Source: Apostichopus japonicus (taxonomy: Eukaryota > Echinodermata > Holothuroidea > Aspidochirotida > Stichopodidae). From it: a stretch of 64,000 bases of DNA. Within the stretch, counting starts at the first letter, position 1. Every line of letters begins with the position of its first letter. Shown one piece after another: positions 1-12,062 of this stretch. The stretch is taken from the NCBI RefSeq assembly GCF_037975245.1, contig NC_092575.1, forward strand, positions 26,068,841 through 26,132,840, read 5' to 3'. The position numbers and the translations under genes are program-made. The notes below the pieces were generated by a model. That model did no database searches. It was not told the DNA's origin and worked only from the letters and a program-made list of their open reading frames with translations.

Positions 1-279
1 CTGACTACAGTCAAATTGCTACAAACTAATATTGCCTTTCTCAGAGAGACAGAGAAATGTTACTGTGACTTGGCACATTGAATTTTTCAGAAACAGCTAA
101 ATAATTTGAACATAAAAAACTTTGGAAGGCGGCCTGCAGGGGTAGTGCAGATTACTTTTGATCATGGTTAATCTGCTATATTGAACATATGTAAATTTGT
201 TCATCTGGAATCATGGATATACCCAAGCATTATGTCAAAAAGCGGCTGCACGGTTTTAAATTCTATAAACTGCTAGCTG

Positions 280-397
280 TTAACTTGTTTTGTCTTCAAA
301 TTCAGCTTTGTAAAGTGCATCCATAAACCCGCCACTGAAATCTGTTAATTCTTCGGCAACATCTTGTAAAATGCCATCCACAAGATCATCGGAGACT
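280..397 (-). CDS. KIAA0753: MNR terminal coding exon 14
   Basis: VSDDLVDGILQDVAEEL to ALYKAEFEDKTS then TAA. It aligns with the C-terminal SEELVDEALGAVAAEL of human KIAA0753. Acceptor TTTTTTCTTCAG, phase 2. Confidence 0.92.
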
Positions 398-3300
398 CTG
401 AAGAAAAAAAATATAAGAAGAATATCACGAAGGGTCCACCCTGAATTATGGTTGGAAGTACAAGCGACACTTTAACAACTGGTACGAGCACATGAGCAGT
501 GCACAACTGAAGGTTTAAAAAGGAAAGCTCTGTTAGATGTGGCATAAACAAGAGAATTTTGTATAACCATCTTGTTATTATTATTTTAGTAATTGAATAA
601 TGGAAGACTGACTTGGAAATAAAATTTGAGATCATAGAAAACGGCAAATGTATGGCTAGAATAGGAAATCGAACCAGAGGTCACTGGATAGACCCTTGTT
701 CTAGCCATAACTTTCTGCGCTCTTTTCCAAATTAATATTTTGGCATTATTTATTTGGATATAACAAAGCTGCCTCAATTATTCAGTCTTTCATTCCTTGC
801 CTATGGCCAAAAAGAATCTATGCGGTGGTGATGGCATGGCTCATGTATGTGTGTGTATGTAATGGTAACCAGTAGACAACTCTACAATTCCAAAACGTAT
901 CAAAACTGCTCTTACTCAGATATAAGTTTCCACGGATCAAACTCTCCATACTCTAAGTGAGACTTCCTCTTCAGATGATTTTGGAAGATCCTTCTGTTTT
1001 CTTGAACGCTCTTCTCCACATCCGAGGGTACATTTATTTTAAACCGACTTTGAGGGGATCTACTCCAAGCATGGAGAGGTTCCTGTCTAGGGGAATGTTG
1101 TTCCTCTATTGATGAAGAAGGGCTTCTTTCTGAGTCGTCGCCTATGACCAAAGAGGAGCGACAAACCCCGATGACCCGAGAGTGACCGTCGATCACCTGA
1201 GATGAGTCACTGTCTGTGACCTGTGATGGGTCATCACCAACGAGGTGATATTCTACCATGCCAGGATCAGATATTGCAATAGTTCTACCAGATGGTGCAG
1301 TCCTTGTGGTATAATGTATACCAGTGTGCTTTACTGGTGGTTCTTCAAGCCTTCAGTCAAAGAAGAGAAAAAACACAAGAGAATACAATCGTTCAAACAA
1401 CCCTATTAAAGCGATAGTGAAAATCTGTTGTTTGCTATTATAAACTGCAAAGAATATTTTCTTTCTACTTGAACTACTCGATCAGAATTTTTGAAATAAT
1501 TTCCAGAAGATTCTATAAACGAAGTATTCTACCTTCAACTAACCTTTCCAGAAGATCGCCCTCTAACGGCGTGCCCATGAACAGTTCATCCCCAACTTTC
1601 TTATCGTGTCTTTCCACGTCTCTGGTCAGAGGGTCGTGATAGGATACCCGTTTCCATCTTCTTCGTATTCTATCTTCTTCCGCCTTGTAGAAATAAAGCA
1701 AATTACACAGATAGGGGAAGAAAAAAATAAACTAATATCCTACTTTCTCAAAATTGTCTACACAAGAAGAACAAATTTTTCACACACTAGTCCTTTAATC
1801 ATCACCATGGTGATCATTTACTGCAGTAAATGAAGGAAATTTTATGGTTTGCTCTACTCCCAGAAAAGCCTTCAGAAAGTTCAGAGACGACTAATTTTCT
1901 TCTCAAACTACCAAATCTTTCAGATTAATCATAGCAAAATCATAAATGTATATCATGTGGATTATTATTTACAGATGTTTGGCGGACACACACACACACA
2001 CACGCAGTCATACTTATACAGCCAATTGAAAACAATCAGGTTGTGAATTGGAGAACCTGCAATATCTAAAATGTTAGCTACGATAGTTTGCAACCTCAAA
2101 CTCTAACCTGGATAATGATACAACCATCAGATTCTTGCAAACACATATACCACATCATCCACATATACATACACACACACACTCTCATACACATATATAC
2201 ATACACACACATACCCTCACACACATATACATACACACACATACCCTCATCCAAACACACATACTCAAGGAATCATTGACTGGATCTACCTCCATCCTCT
2301 CCAGAGTTTGCAGCATGGTTTCATACGTAGGTTTGTTCTCCAGGCTACCAGCTAACCTCTCTGCTTCATTTTGTCTCTTCATCTCCTCCACCTCTTGTAC
2401 TGTATCCTCTAAAACATCCTCCAGGAGTAGCTCACTAAGTAGACCAGCCTGGTCTGTAACCTGGAAAACAAGAAGAACACATGTAATGATGTATAGCTCA
2501 CTGAGTAGGCCAGCCTGGTCTGTAACCTGACTAGTATAGTTTCAATTTGCTTTTCATATGTGATTAATATTAATGTGCAAAAATGACAGGGGTATGAAAT
2601 GTAGGGAACTGAATCGTGATCCAATTGTTCATTAACATTCATTTGTTGAAAACGTCAAAGAGAGTTTGATATAAACTGAAATCTGATTTATTGCAAAACA
2701 GCAAAAATTACCCATTAAACCCCTCAGTTACCTGCATGAAAATTCAGGAATTTAGAAACAAATTCTTTCATCAAATGTAATTCAAATTAGTCAAAGAATG
2801 GTTGAAAATTCACTACGGTACCTCCTCAGACCAGATTCAAGTTGTTCACCTAACCACAGTGAAGCACAATTTGTATTTCCATGGTAACATCCAATATGTC
2901 ATCAACGACGCTCAGACAGAAACAATATATTTATCAATTCTTGGGATATTGTCATTCCCTCTTCTTCAGCAGTGGTTTTAATCTTACCTAAAATAGAAAA
3001 CTTATCTTCTAAATATGTCTTTGCAGTAAAACAAACCTTGTCAGTCATTTTTCTTGATAATTTTTGCTGTACCGTTGGCTCAGGCTGTGTCCTTTGCCAC
3101 GTCTCCTGCTTGGACACGATATCCTGAACAAAATTAAAAAGAAAACTACATACAAGTACTTAGTTTGTTTGAACATTTTTATTGAAAGGTTTTTTGATCC
3201 CCTGTTATCTTAACCTAAAAGATAATAGCAAAAAAAAAAATCAAATATGAGAACTTGCTTGGTTGTATGAGCCCTTGCTTGAACTTCTTTTTTGTGCAGA

Positions 3301-6300
3301 GAAAAATGAAAGAAAAATATGATGATGGTGTTTATGCAACACTCTTTTTGGGATGAGGCCCCCATTTTTTTCGTTCTTAGTGTCATAATCCCTCAGAAAA
3401 TCAAAGCTAGAAGTATTTTGTTAGTGTGATCAATTAATTATAAACATATTGTAGCAATACCCTGTACCTTTAATACGATTCACACTGATCAAAATTCATC
3501 TCATTTGTTCGGGGCTGTTTCATGACAATACATAATAAACACAAACAATATAGACAACATAAACAATATATAGCATGCATAGTTGTGCAAGGAAGTGTTC
3601 TTCTAAGAAACCTCATTGCTTTTGAACTAAGTAGAACACTCTAAACTTAACGAATAACCAGACTCCATGAACTCTTTCTATTACACATTCCGTAAAGAAA
3701 GAAATGTATTATAAACTTACTTCAGCTTTCTCTAGGAGTGGTTCAAGCCTCTTTAATATTCGTCTCTCTGCCTCCGTGATCATGGACTCTGCGTCCTTTG
3801 ACTTCTGGGTGCTGCTACCATGGTAACTCAATCTTTCATTACAGTCATCCTAATCAAAAACGAGAAATTGGTAACAAGTCAGAATAAATGTATTCGGACT
3901 TGCACAGTGATTCCAATATTTGTACTATATACTTCTATTCTCGGGAAATCATGTTTCGCTCAGATTCTGTGTAGCATATCTCACGGTCCTAATGTTTCTT
4001 CTCTGTTAAACAATTCTATAATTTTAACGCACTAAACTGCTACACATCTTCACAATTGCATAGCAATTTGCAGTGTGATTCAGGAAAGATTATTCCCTGA
4101 TTCTTGCATGCTGTCTATAGTTTTAATCGTGGATTTGTAATTTTACTTTGGGCCATTTTGGAACCTAGTTCATAGTTACCAGTGCAGACCTAAGTACTCG
4201 TATTAATGTAATAGAGACTTTGTACCCGTACTCCAACTCATACCAAAGGATTGCCTACTTGTACTCATAATCATGCTGTTGTAACCATACTAAAAGGCCG
4301 CATGGAGATGATTGGATGGTGGAAAATTATACAAAGTCAAACTGAGAGATGACTCCTTTATTGAACAGCTCATAAAAATGTCAATCAAAACAGGGACTTC
4401 AACTGGAAAAAGTGTTGACAATCAAAAGAGAGACTTTATATGATCATAACATATTGAGACGACATGTGGAACATCATTTAGCTATTTAACATGCTGACAA
4501 TCACTGAGAGTACCTGCTACTGGACAAGAAATCAACAATTACTAACCTCTCTTAACCAATCAAAGTCTCTCGCATCATCAAGTCTCTCAGATCTTTCTCT
4601 TTGAAGTAATTCTCCTCTAGTCAATTCAACATTGTTAATATCTTCTGCTTCGTCTTCGAACAAAACCCTCTTTGTCCTGGGAAGACCCCTCTTTAACTCT
4701 TCTTCTTCTCCTTCATTCTCTTCTGGCTCCAGCTTTCTCTGTGTTGGTGACCTGTGAGAACTATGAGGTGATCCAGGTGGTGCCCAAGGAGGTTTCTGAT
4801 CTGGTTTTGCCTCCTCTGTGTTCCTCTGTGTTCTAACCTCTGTTGCCTTCAATTTGGATGCTTTGGTTGCTTGTTGATAGTGGGCATTGCTTGTCAAATG
4901 TCTCCCTTTATTATCTTGACTTTGAGATGCCTACGTGTTAGAAACAAACAAAATCACAAGTTGTGAAAGAAGATTTATAAAGACAAGTGACAACCAGAAT
5001 GAAAACATGCTGCTCATTGTGTTGATTGACAGGATACACTCCATGTATGTAGTGATGAAAGCAAGATCAATAATTGCCTTGTAAAGTTATTAATCATACA
5101 AACTTGTAACCTTAATAATGCAATGCCACACCTCGTCATAAATACACGTTATCAATTGCAAGTCACAACAGCATGTATAGGTGGTCTACCAATATCACCA
5201 AACAAAGTTTGAAGAAATTCCAACATGTGGTTGCTAAGTTACTGTAATTTGAAGATTTTGACATTTGACCCTGTGACCTTATTAATATTCATGATATGAG
5301 CACCAAAGTCCATAGGGTTTATCAACTCATTAGTGACCACCCACCCACCAAGTATGGCAGTGATCAATCATTCCCTTGTTGACTTATCGTGCATACAAAC
5401 TAAAGTGTCTCACACACACACGCACCCAGGTGTGTTTTACATTCAGACCGAGGACCCCATTGTTTTTTCCATTGCTCAAATCCACGTACCCTAACCTTAA
5501 AAATAACCCCATAACAATAGAATTCTTTCAAGGACGTGGTGATTCTTTAGAAATCACATCAGAGGACCTGCAATTTTTCTGTTCAAGTCCTCCGTCAGAA
5601 TACAAAACAAGTGCACATACGCACACACACGAACCTGACTACAAAGGTTCCTTTGCTTTCAACAAGGAAGCAAAAACTAACCCTCCCATAGAAAAGATTC
5701 CAAATCTACAGCAGAAATCCATGTGCAGGTGTATGAGTGGTAGAGTTACCTTTGACTTTGAAGGTAACAGAACTCCTTTTCTTCCTCTTAACAATGGTCT
5801 CTTCTTCTGAGTGAGAGGCTTTGTCTTGTTAGAATTCTCCCTCTTGTTATAATTTGGTTCTTCGACTCTCATCAAAGCTTCCAGACCTGCTTTGATCGCT
5901 GCAATTCTCTCTGGGGAGCCTGGTGTTGCTAGAAATCAAAAATAGAAAGGGCATTTTATTTACTGGCATAACCAGGAATGTAGTTGAGGGGCCCTGGCAG
6001 AGACGAGGAGGTGTTTTTAGGGATTGTAAAGTCCTTTTTATGCTTAAATGGAATATAGTTTAAATCTAATAACAAGAAATCAAATACATGGCCAAGTAAG
6101 TACCCACTTGCAGTACCCTCCAAACCCACATCCCCCCACCCCTTCCAATCATCTGTCATATTGCTACTGTAAGATAAGAAAAAGTAGGAACAAGAGGACA
6201 CACAAATGTCATGCTTGTATTCATTCTGTAACATCTGATATTTCTTGACTTTTGGTGAATAATATTTTATGATACATGTCGACATATTTTCAGGTAAACT

Positions 6301-9300
6301 TTTGATCTTTTCTTGTGAAAGTTGCCACATTTCTACAAGTTTAAGCAAGCACATCTTCCCTCCATTTTAGTCTCTTGCTTCCCTTTGGATGGTTTTCTCC
6401 AACCTGTTACATATTTATACCTATTTGTTTGACAACATCAGATCTGAGCCGTTGAGCTGTCCCATACCCTGGAGAAAAACGTCTCTGTGGTGAGAAGTGT
6501 TGGGCTTGCTGATGTGGAACGTATTCTATCAAAATAAATGGTACAAAGGTTATTTGCAATGTTTGTATCTGATCATGAAAGACAGCAGTAAGATTATAAA
6601 ACAATATTTCATTTACCAATTAAAAAAAAGACATTGAGGTTTGTCATCTTTAAAGAAACCAAAATGGAAATAAAGAATTAAATTTGGCATGACTTACTTG
6701 AGACGATAAAAGAATAAAATACATGAATCGATCAATAGTTCAATAAATACAAATTTCATGTTCATGTATGATAAAGATATTAAGCTGTCACAACTGAAAT
6801 ATAAAATGATAAAACTAGTAATTTTATACCAAAGTTTTACAGGAACTTGTAAACCTTTGAAAGAATGGATCAAGCCGGATCGCAAGCCACAAGAAGAAGT
6901 AAGTAATGTACTTCATCACCTGAGCTATCAAGGGAGGGAAGATACAGTAATCATGCTTAACAATTTTTAGAAATTTGGCAACTTTCACAAGAAAAGATGA
7001 ACAAAACAAGAATTATGTAGAGCCTGTGAATGTCACTTTTTTGAGACCAACCTTGACGACTACAACTTATTCTATCGCAGGACAAATTCCAGGTTTCACT
7101 GTTTACAGTTCATTGTTGGTCAGCAATCAAATTCATTGTGTAGTGATTTCTAAAATTTACAAACCTTTAAACAGAGGAGACACTGATGGTTGATGATTCT
7201 GATCAGAAAAAAGGTTCTTCCCAAATTCAAGTTTTCTTCTGCTGCTGACTGGAGATAGGTTTCTCACTCCTCCTGAGACACCTGATGAATGCCGAGACTT
7301 TACTGGAGTCTTTACCAAAGAAAGAAAGGACGATAATGTTAGGCTTGAAAATAAAAACAAAGGTCATCAAGAAATAATTGCACAAAAGACAAAAATGAAC
7401 TTTCCATCATAATTACATTCATTGTAAAGCTAAGTCATTTGATTTGGCCATAGCTGGGAGAAAAATAGTATGAAAGAGTATGAATTAATTCACGTTACTT
7501 CTTTTCCTTTAGTAAGTAGGCGGCTTGGACAGGAATGAGGTAACTATACCAATTCACAAAATATGAATTATGGTGGATTAAATTTGTCCTGGGAGGCAGC
7601 ATCAAGCAACAACAAGGCGAGTTAAAGAACAACACTGACTTATAAGCGATAAATCGTTAGTGCAAAGTGTCTCAAAGAAGTATGATTTGGTTAACCCTGT
7701 CAACATCCCTAATCTTTTTGTAGTTGACTCATGAACCTTATTCAAACACAGGTGCTGTTACCTACTAAACATTAGAAATTCAAACACAGGTGCTGTTACC
7801 TACTGAACTTTACAAATTCAAACACAGGTGCTGTTACCTACTGAACATCACCAAATTCAAACACAGGTGCTGTTTAACCTACTGAACATTACAAATTCAA
7901 ACCCAGGTGCTGCTACCTACTGGACATTAGAAATTCAAACACAGGTGCTGTTCCCTACTGAACATTAGAAATTCAAACACAGGTGCTGTTACCTACTGAA
8001 CATTACAAATTCAATCACATGTGCTGTTACCTACTGAACATTACAAATGCAAACACAGGTGCTTTTACCTACCGAACATTACAAATTCAAACACAGGTGC
8101 TGTTACCTACTAAACATTACAAACTCAAACACAGGTGCTGTTACCAACTGAACATTACAAAGTCAAACACAGGTGCTGTTACCGACTGAACATTACAAAC
8201 TCAAACACAGGTGTTGTTACCTATTGAACATTACAAATGCAAACACAGGTGCTGTTACCTACTGAACATTACAAATTCAAACACAGGTGCTGTTACCTAC
8301 TGAATATAACAAATTCCTCCCACATGGAAACCTGTAAAATGTTTTAGAGTTCAGGATGGTTAGGGTCTTCCCAATTTAGTCCGAGCTGTATTCTTAGATA
8401 AAAACACTAGTGGTACATTAGTTGACATCAGGGGAATCATCCAACAAGCCTTCCTAAAAAATTTCTGTAAGGAATTTACCTGAAATTTCTCGAATATCGT
8501 GAAAATATCATCTGGGATTCCGTTGTGATCAACTTCTAGCTGCCTTGTGCACAGTGAAAGCTTATGGATCAATTGACCCAGTTCTTGGTAGAGTGGTGGC
8601 AGTATTCCTTTTTCAGTGACCTGGTCTGGTAGTTGTTGTAGAAATGCCTGCAGGATGCGAACTGCCCCGCGATGAGCAGCAGCTAATCGGGTGAGGATCT
8701 GGCTCTGTTGGAATGAAAACAAAATTGAGTACTAAAGTATTAATTAAAGACTTAATTGATAAATCATACAAAGTAAAAATTGGAGGGCATGTGGTAATGG
8801 TACATCACTCTTCATTAAATTTCTTTGGAAATAATTTCAAAAATGAATAAAATGTGGTCTAGCTAAACAATGCACATAAAATTCAATTTATGAATTCAAG
8901 AGAGTGCTAAGTATGGAATAAACAGACAAAGGCAAGTAAGAATGGAATCCAACATATTCATTTTTAAAACCAACCAAATTATCATTGAAAACTTACTCTC
9001 TTGCTGTGTTTGATCTTTGTTGGCCCTGCTTTCTTAAGATCTTCCTGTAATTCTCTGACCTGAAATAGTAAGGAAAATGATAAACAATAAATTAACAAAA
9101 AGAATTTATCTTTGCAATATTTCTTTTACACACAAATAAAGGTACAGTAGGCATGTTAATGAATGTTGATGTAATTTTTGTGTTACAAGATGTTGCAAGG
9201 TTTAACTGGGTATTGTCTTGTTACCAAATGGAAATTGTCAAGAATAAATCACAAGTATGAAAACATCAAAGCAGAGCTTAAATTGTTGATGTTTTTGTTA

Positions 9301-10924
9301 TCTTTTAGGTTTTTAAAATCGAACCAAGTTCTTACAAATATCAATAATAAGGGATGCATACCCCACATACTACTTTTTGAGTAAAATTTGTCTCTGTTTG
9401 ACAAGAAATTTCAATCTCATCCTCTTCCAATCCATCAAAAAATAGGAGGGGAAAAAATCCATCTTTCTGCCAAAACAGTAATCTCTGATGGTCTGCAAAG
9501 ATACAAATATGATAGAAACACTCACTTGTTGTTGCAGGGAGTAGACTAGACGGGATGATCGGTTAGTCTGTTCAGCTCTTTTCACTTTTCTCCTCAAAGT
9601 ATCTCTTTCATCTTCATCTTGTCGTGTCGGAGACGATTGAACTAAAGAGAGAACGAGAGAAAGAGATGCAAAATAATCTTACATTAAGACCTGCAGTGGT
9701 CTTCCAACTATCACAGGATGAAATAAGCTCAAACAAAGCCATGGAGCTTCCACGCTTCTGCAGAGTCTTAATACTGCATCAAGCAATTTCTAAAAATGAA
9801 AATCATCCATTACACAATGAATTGACATCTCTATTGAAAACGACTAACTATAATCTATAAAACAAGTCAGTAACTCCCAAATACAGAATACTGTATGTGC
9901 TTACAACAAATTCATTTGTATACCAAGCTGCTATTTTTATTCAAAATGGCAAAGTTAAACCTTTATTATAATTTTAATATTCAGTAAATGTGTTTAAATA
10001 TTTAATTTTCTATACTAATATTCATATTTTAATTTTATGTTAAATGAACGTTTTACTAATTCATCTTCAATTTTTCGTAACATACTTTTTGAATTTTTGA
10101 TGTCCTTTTTATAAATATTTATATTTATACTGGAAATAAATAAACTGAAACTGAAACAGAGGTTCAACATGCTACAGATTAAAGCAATAAATAATAATAC
10201 AATATTTTGTCATACCTTCCTTTGTGAGGTTTTCAATTCTCTGTACATAAAATTTCAGCTCGTGCCTCAATTTGTTGATTTCCTTCGTCTGACGACTGTT
10301 TGGACTGAGCTTCTCTTTACTGGTCTGATTCTCTTCCATCTGTCCTTTGTTCTCTCTTTTCGCTTCTGTCGATTTTATTGGTGTTGAAGACATGAAAATC
10401 TTCTCGGCAGACCCTGGAGGTAGATGACTCAACACTCCTTGCCTGCTGTAATGCACAAGTTTGGTCGGTGGAGTCTGGGTCTTTACAGACTTCTTAAAGA
10501 CATTTTGGGAAGTTTGTCCGACAGCTAGCTTTGAATTTTTGGTGTACATCGATGCCTTCTTTGTGATCTTTCCTCTCTTTTTCTTCACTTGGGCATTTTG
10601 TTTCTTCTTCTTCTTCTCTTCATCTTCCTGGATCACAGCTCGTTGCTGATGAAGCATGTTCTTGATGTCCCGTCTGGCAAGCTGTAAGGCCCATGAGAGT
10701 TTTTCTTCAGAAGCCAAACTTAGCTTGACAGAGCTCTTAAGATTTTCATCTTGAGATCCAGGTCTTGTGCCTGGCTTACCACCGACTTTTTCAACGATGA
10801 TCGGGCCAGGATGCTGATATCTTGTGGTAACATTGGCTGAATTACTAGGAACATTGAGATTAAACTGCAATTGGTTGTTATATTGCATTGCTCCTCCGGA
10901 TAATACCGTATTCCTATGAATTAC
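280..10924 (-). CDS. KIAA0753: Moonraker (MNR/KIAA0753/OFIP), centriolar satellite protein; 14 coding exons
   Basis: Exons in coding order: 10216-10924, 9526-9641, 8997-9059, 8480-8704, 7165-7309, 6421-6525, 5750-5928, 4547-4930, 3721-3849, 3037-3123, 2290-2460, 1544-1683, 916-1350, 280-397. They join with consistent phases to 1,002 codons including TAA; the human protein is about 967 aa. Blocks typical of the family are visible: NNQLQFNLNVP near the N-terminus, SLQQQV, RLAAAHRGAVR, PPWAPPGSP in the middle, RILKRLEPLLEKA, and a C-terminal FDPW block followed by DDLVDGILQDVAEEL. From family knowledge, this protein binds OFD1 and FOR20 at centriolar satellites and basal bodies, controls centriole duplication and length, and is needed for cilia; human mutations cause oral-facial-digital and Joubert phenotypes. 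The first exon has a good acceptor at 10925-10926, so an upstream exon probably exists. If translation starts here, the ATG at 10886-10888 is the likely start. No polyadenylation signal is visible in the 279 bases after the stop. The family call is secure; a few splice sites are inferred from phase. Confidence 0.94.
916..1350 (-). CDS. KIAA0753: MNR coding exon 13
   Basis: 435 bp encoding LEEPPVKHTGIHYTTRTAP, a Ser/Asp-rich stretch, then EYGEFDPWKLIS with the conserved F-x-PW. Acceptor GACTGAAG, donor CTGA|GTAAGA; phase 2 at both ends. Confidence 0.92.
1544..1683 (-). CDS. KIAA0753: MNR coding exon 12
   Basis: AEEDRIRRRWKRVSYHDP to GTPLEGDLLER, matching the human RQRYNKIAYADP region. Acceptor TTTCTACAAG, donor GAAAG|GTTAGT; phase 0 in, 2 out. 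Confidence 0.88.
1980..2260. repeat. CA-rich microsatellite and ~28-bp minisatellite
   Basis: (CA)n at about 1988-2003, then at 2160-2260 a short tandem unit combining ACATATACATACACACAC and ATACCCTCAC. Intronic in MNR. Open frames through it (His/Thr-rich) are repeat artefacts. Confidence 0.85.
2290..2460 (-). CDS. KIAA0753: MNR coding exon 11
   Basis: 57 codons, VTDQAGLLSELLLEDVLED to QTLERME. Acceptor GTTTTCCAG, donor ATGGAG|GTAGAT; phase 0. A degenerate copy of the exon start with its AG lies just upstream at about 2488-2528. Confidence 0.85.
3037..3123 (-). CDS. KIAA0753: MNR coding exon 10
   Basis: 29 codons, DIVSKQETWQRT to KMTDK. The donor GACAAG|GTTTGT was chosen because the alternative GTAAGA further on would shift the next exon into an early stop. 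Acceptor TTGTTCAG; phase 0. Confidence 0.8.
3721..3849 (-). CDS. KIAA0753: MNR coding exon 9
   Basis: 43 codons ending RRILKRLEPLLEKAE, matching the human LDRLKPLLVKAQ. Acceptor TGATTAG, donor GAA|GTAAGT; phase 0. Confidence 0.9.
4547..4930 (-). CDS. KIAA0753: MNR coding exon 8
   Basis: 128 codons containing PPWAPPGSPHSSHRSPTQRK, which matches the conserved APWIPPNPTSPPASP motif of the human protein. An acidic EENEGEEEE run and DFDWLRE follow. Acceptor CACGTAG, donor GAG|GTTAGT; phase 0 at both ends. Confidence 0.92.
5090..5420. repeat. Dispersed ~290-bp repeat, copy in an MNR intron
   Basis: Contains GACCCTGTGACCT followed by ATTAATATTCATGA, then GTGACCACCCACCCACCAAG and a TTCCCTTGTTGA tail. 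The same order occurs in about three tandem copies at 36060-36830. Confidence 0.7.
5750..5928 (-). CDS. KIAA0753: MNR coding exon 7
   Basis: Encodes ATPGSPERIAAIKAGLEAL, then a basic segment rich in KKR and ending PSKSK. Acceptor GATTTCTAG, donor CAAAG|GTAACT; phase 1 in, 0 out. Confidence 0.88.
6421..6525 (-). CDS. KIAA0753: MNR coding exon 6
   Basis: 105 bp, phase 1 at both ends, so it could be skipped without a frame shift. Encodes EYVPHQQAQHFSPQRRF to RSDVVKQI. Acceptor TTTTGATAG, donor AATAG|GTATAA. Confidence 0.8.
   Translation of the reverse strand, partial: NTFHISKPNTSHHRDVFLQGMGQLNGSDLMLSNK
7165..7309 (-). CDS. KIAA0753: MNR coding exon 5
   Basis: Encodes TPVKSRHSSGVSGGVRNL to QPSVSPLFK. 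The acceptor ends GGTAAAG after a CTTTCTTTCTTTGG tract; the donor is AAAG|GTTTGT, phase 1. Ser-rich and weakly conserved; the boundaries are supported by reading phase. Confidence 0.82.
7738..8320. repeat. 38-bp minisatellite, about 15 copies, MNR intron
   Basis: The unit reads roughly AAACACAGGTGCTGTTACCT plus ACTGAACATTACAAATTC, with point variation. On the gene strand each unit contains AG|GTAACA, a donor-like string. Confidence 0.9.
8480..8704 (-). CDS. KIAA0753: MNR coding exon 4
   Basis: 75 codons starting SQILTRLAAAHRGAVR, the best-conserved block of the family, and ending FTIFEKFQ. Acceptor ATTCCAACAG, donor CAG|GTAAAT; phase 0 at both ends. Confidence 0.92.
8997..9059 (-). CDS. KIAA0753: MNR coding exon 3
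   Basis: A 63-bp exon, VRELQEDLKKAGPTKIKHSKR. The acceptor is ATTTCAG and the donor AGA|GTAAGT; phase 0 at both ends. It matches the KEIQEELDKL...KIKHTKK segment of the human protein. Confidence 0.9.
9526..9641 (-). CDS. KIAA0753: MNR coding exon 2
   Basis: Acceptor TTTCTCTCTTTAG, donor CAACAA|GTGAGT; phase 1 in, 0 out. Encodes QSSPTRQDEDERDTLRR through RSSRLVYSLQQQ, aligning with the human RSARMLYVLQQQV region. Confidence 0.9.
10216..10924 (-). CDS. KIAA0753: MNR coding exon 1 (first recognised)
   Basis: Encodes residues ~1-236, with the conserved QLQFNLNVP block, the LSWALQLARRDIK segment and a lysine-rich low-complexity stretch (KKKKKQ). The acceptor follows a pyrimidine-rich tract ending TTTCAG, so the in-frame ATG at 10931-10933 would be intronic. 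The first internal ATG is at 10886-10888. The donor is GGAAG|GTATGA, phase 1. Confidence 0.88.
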
Positions 10925-11489
10925 CTGAAACATCAGAACAAAGGAGCAAAGATTGTTGCAAACAGTAAGTTTTCATTAAAGGTTATTCACTGACCTATGA
11001 AATACATTAAATTCAGGAAAAGCACTGAGCAGGCAGAATTGCAGAATACCCTGCAACTGAAACTTCACCTCATAGCTGCTTACATTATTGTATTGAACAT
11101 GTTATCACAGATCCAGCATAGCAACACAACTAACTTTGGACGTTTTTCAAGAACTACTAGCCTACTGCACTTAATTCTCACTCATGTATAATGACCACAG
11201 ACCCTAGGTACAGTAGCAATATAAGAAACTCCGTTGGGACTTGAACTTTAACTAATTGATATCAAGTTTACAAGGTTTTCAGACTGTGAACTCTAGTGAT
11301 CTTCAAAAGATCTATTTTGACGGCCATACATTAAACAATACCTTAGGGTTCTTCTACTTGCCAAGATGTATCCACATCCCATGAAGTTGATTCACAATGA
11401 CTGTATAGTTAAAGATTTACAACACAATATGTCAACACAATAACAGCAGTATTACCATGACAGTATCACACATGATGTAGGTCTAGCTG

Positions 11490-12062
11490 TATATAGTAGG
11501 CTTCATAATTGACGCACCTTCGCAATTGACGCACCTTTAAATATTGTACTAGCAACAATACAGCCGGCAACCTAAACTTTTGCAGCAAAGCAGAGAAACA
11601 TATTTCATGAGTATGAATCCATTCCATTTTCAGGTATGTGCTGATCAAATTGTGTGTTTTTTTAAGCTCTCAAGACCCTCCCCCAGTTTTGCACATTTGG
11701 AAATCTTACTCCCTATAAATAACCAAAACTACTGTACCTCAATATGATACCACTACTCTCTGGGACCTGACCTGTCTAAGCTTGGTTAGAGCATAGCATA
11801 GCAAACAGCATCCAAAGTCAATGGATGTATACTTACACAAAAGTTACAGTTAGGTTATCGACGAATGTGTCAATTTTGGGGTATGAAAGAATTTGACACA
11901 GCAGACACTTTCTGCTCCATTTTACATCGCATAGGCACATAACAATAAATGAGATCATTACATTTCTGAGGAACTACACATATGAAAATTGCATACAGTT
12001 CAGTGATTTGGATTTTTCCTTGATAGACATTGTTGATCATCCTCAATTATGAGTCAACCATA
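11490..12062. mobile_element. TIR element, MITE-like, copy 1
   Basis: Begins GGCTTCATAATTGACGCACC and ends near CAATTATGAGTCAACC, a degraded inverse of the start. The interior (TGATACCACTACTCTCTGGG, TATCGACGAATGTGTCAATT) is shared with 13455-14065. No coding capacity; target duplication not clear. Confidence 0.65.

Noticed and set aside
2135-2530. 131-codon plus-strand frame rich in His and Ser
   Set aside because: Microsatellite translation plus the antisense of MNR exon 11.
5376-5810. 144-codon plus-strand frame
   Set aside because: Overlaps the dispersed repeat and the antisense of MNR exon 7; no recognisable protein.
10931-10933. ATG just upstream of the MNR first recognised exon as the start codon
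   Set aside because: It lies within a strong acceptor (pyrimidine tract then CAG at 10925-10927), so it is most likely intronic.
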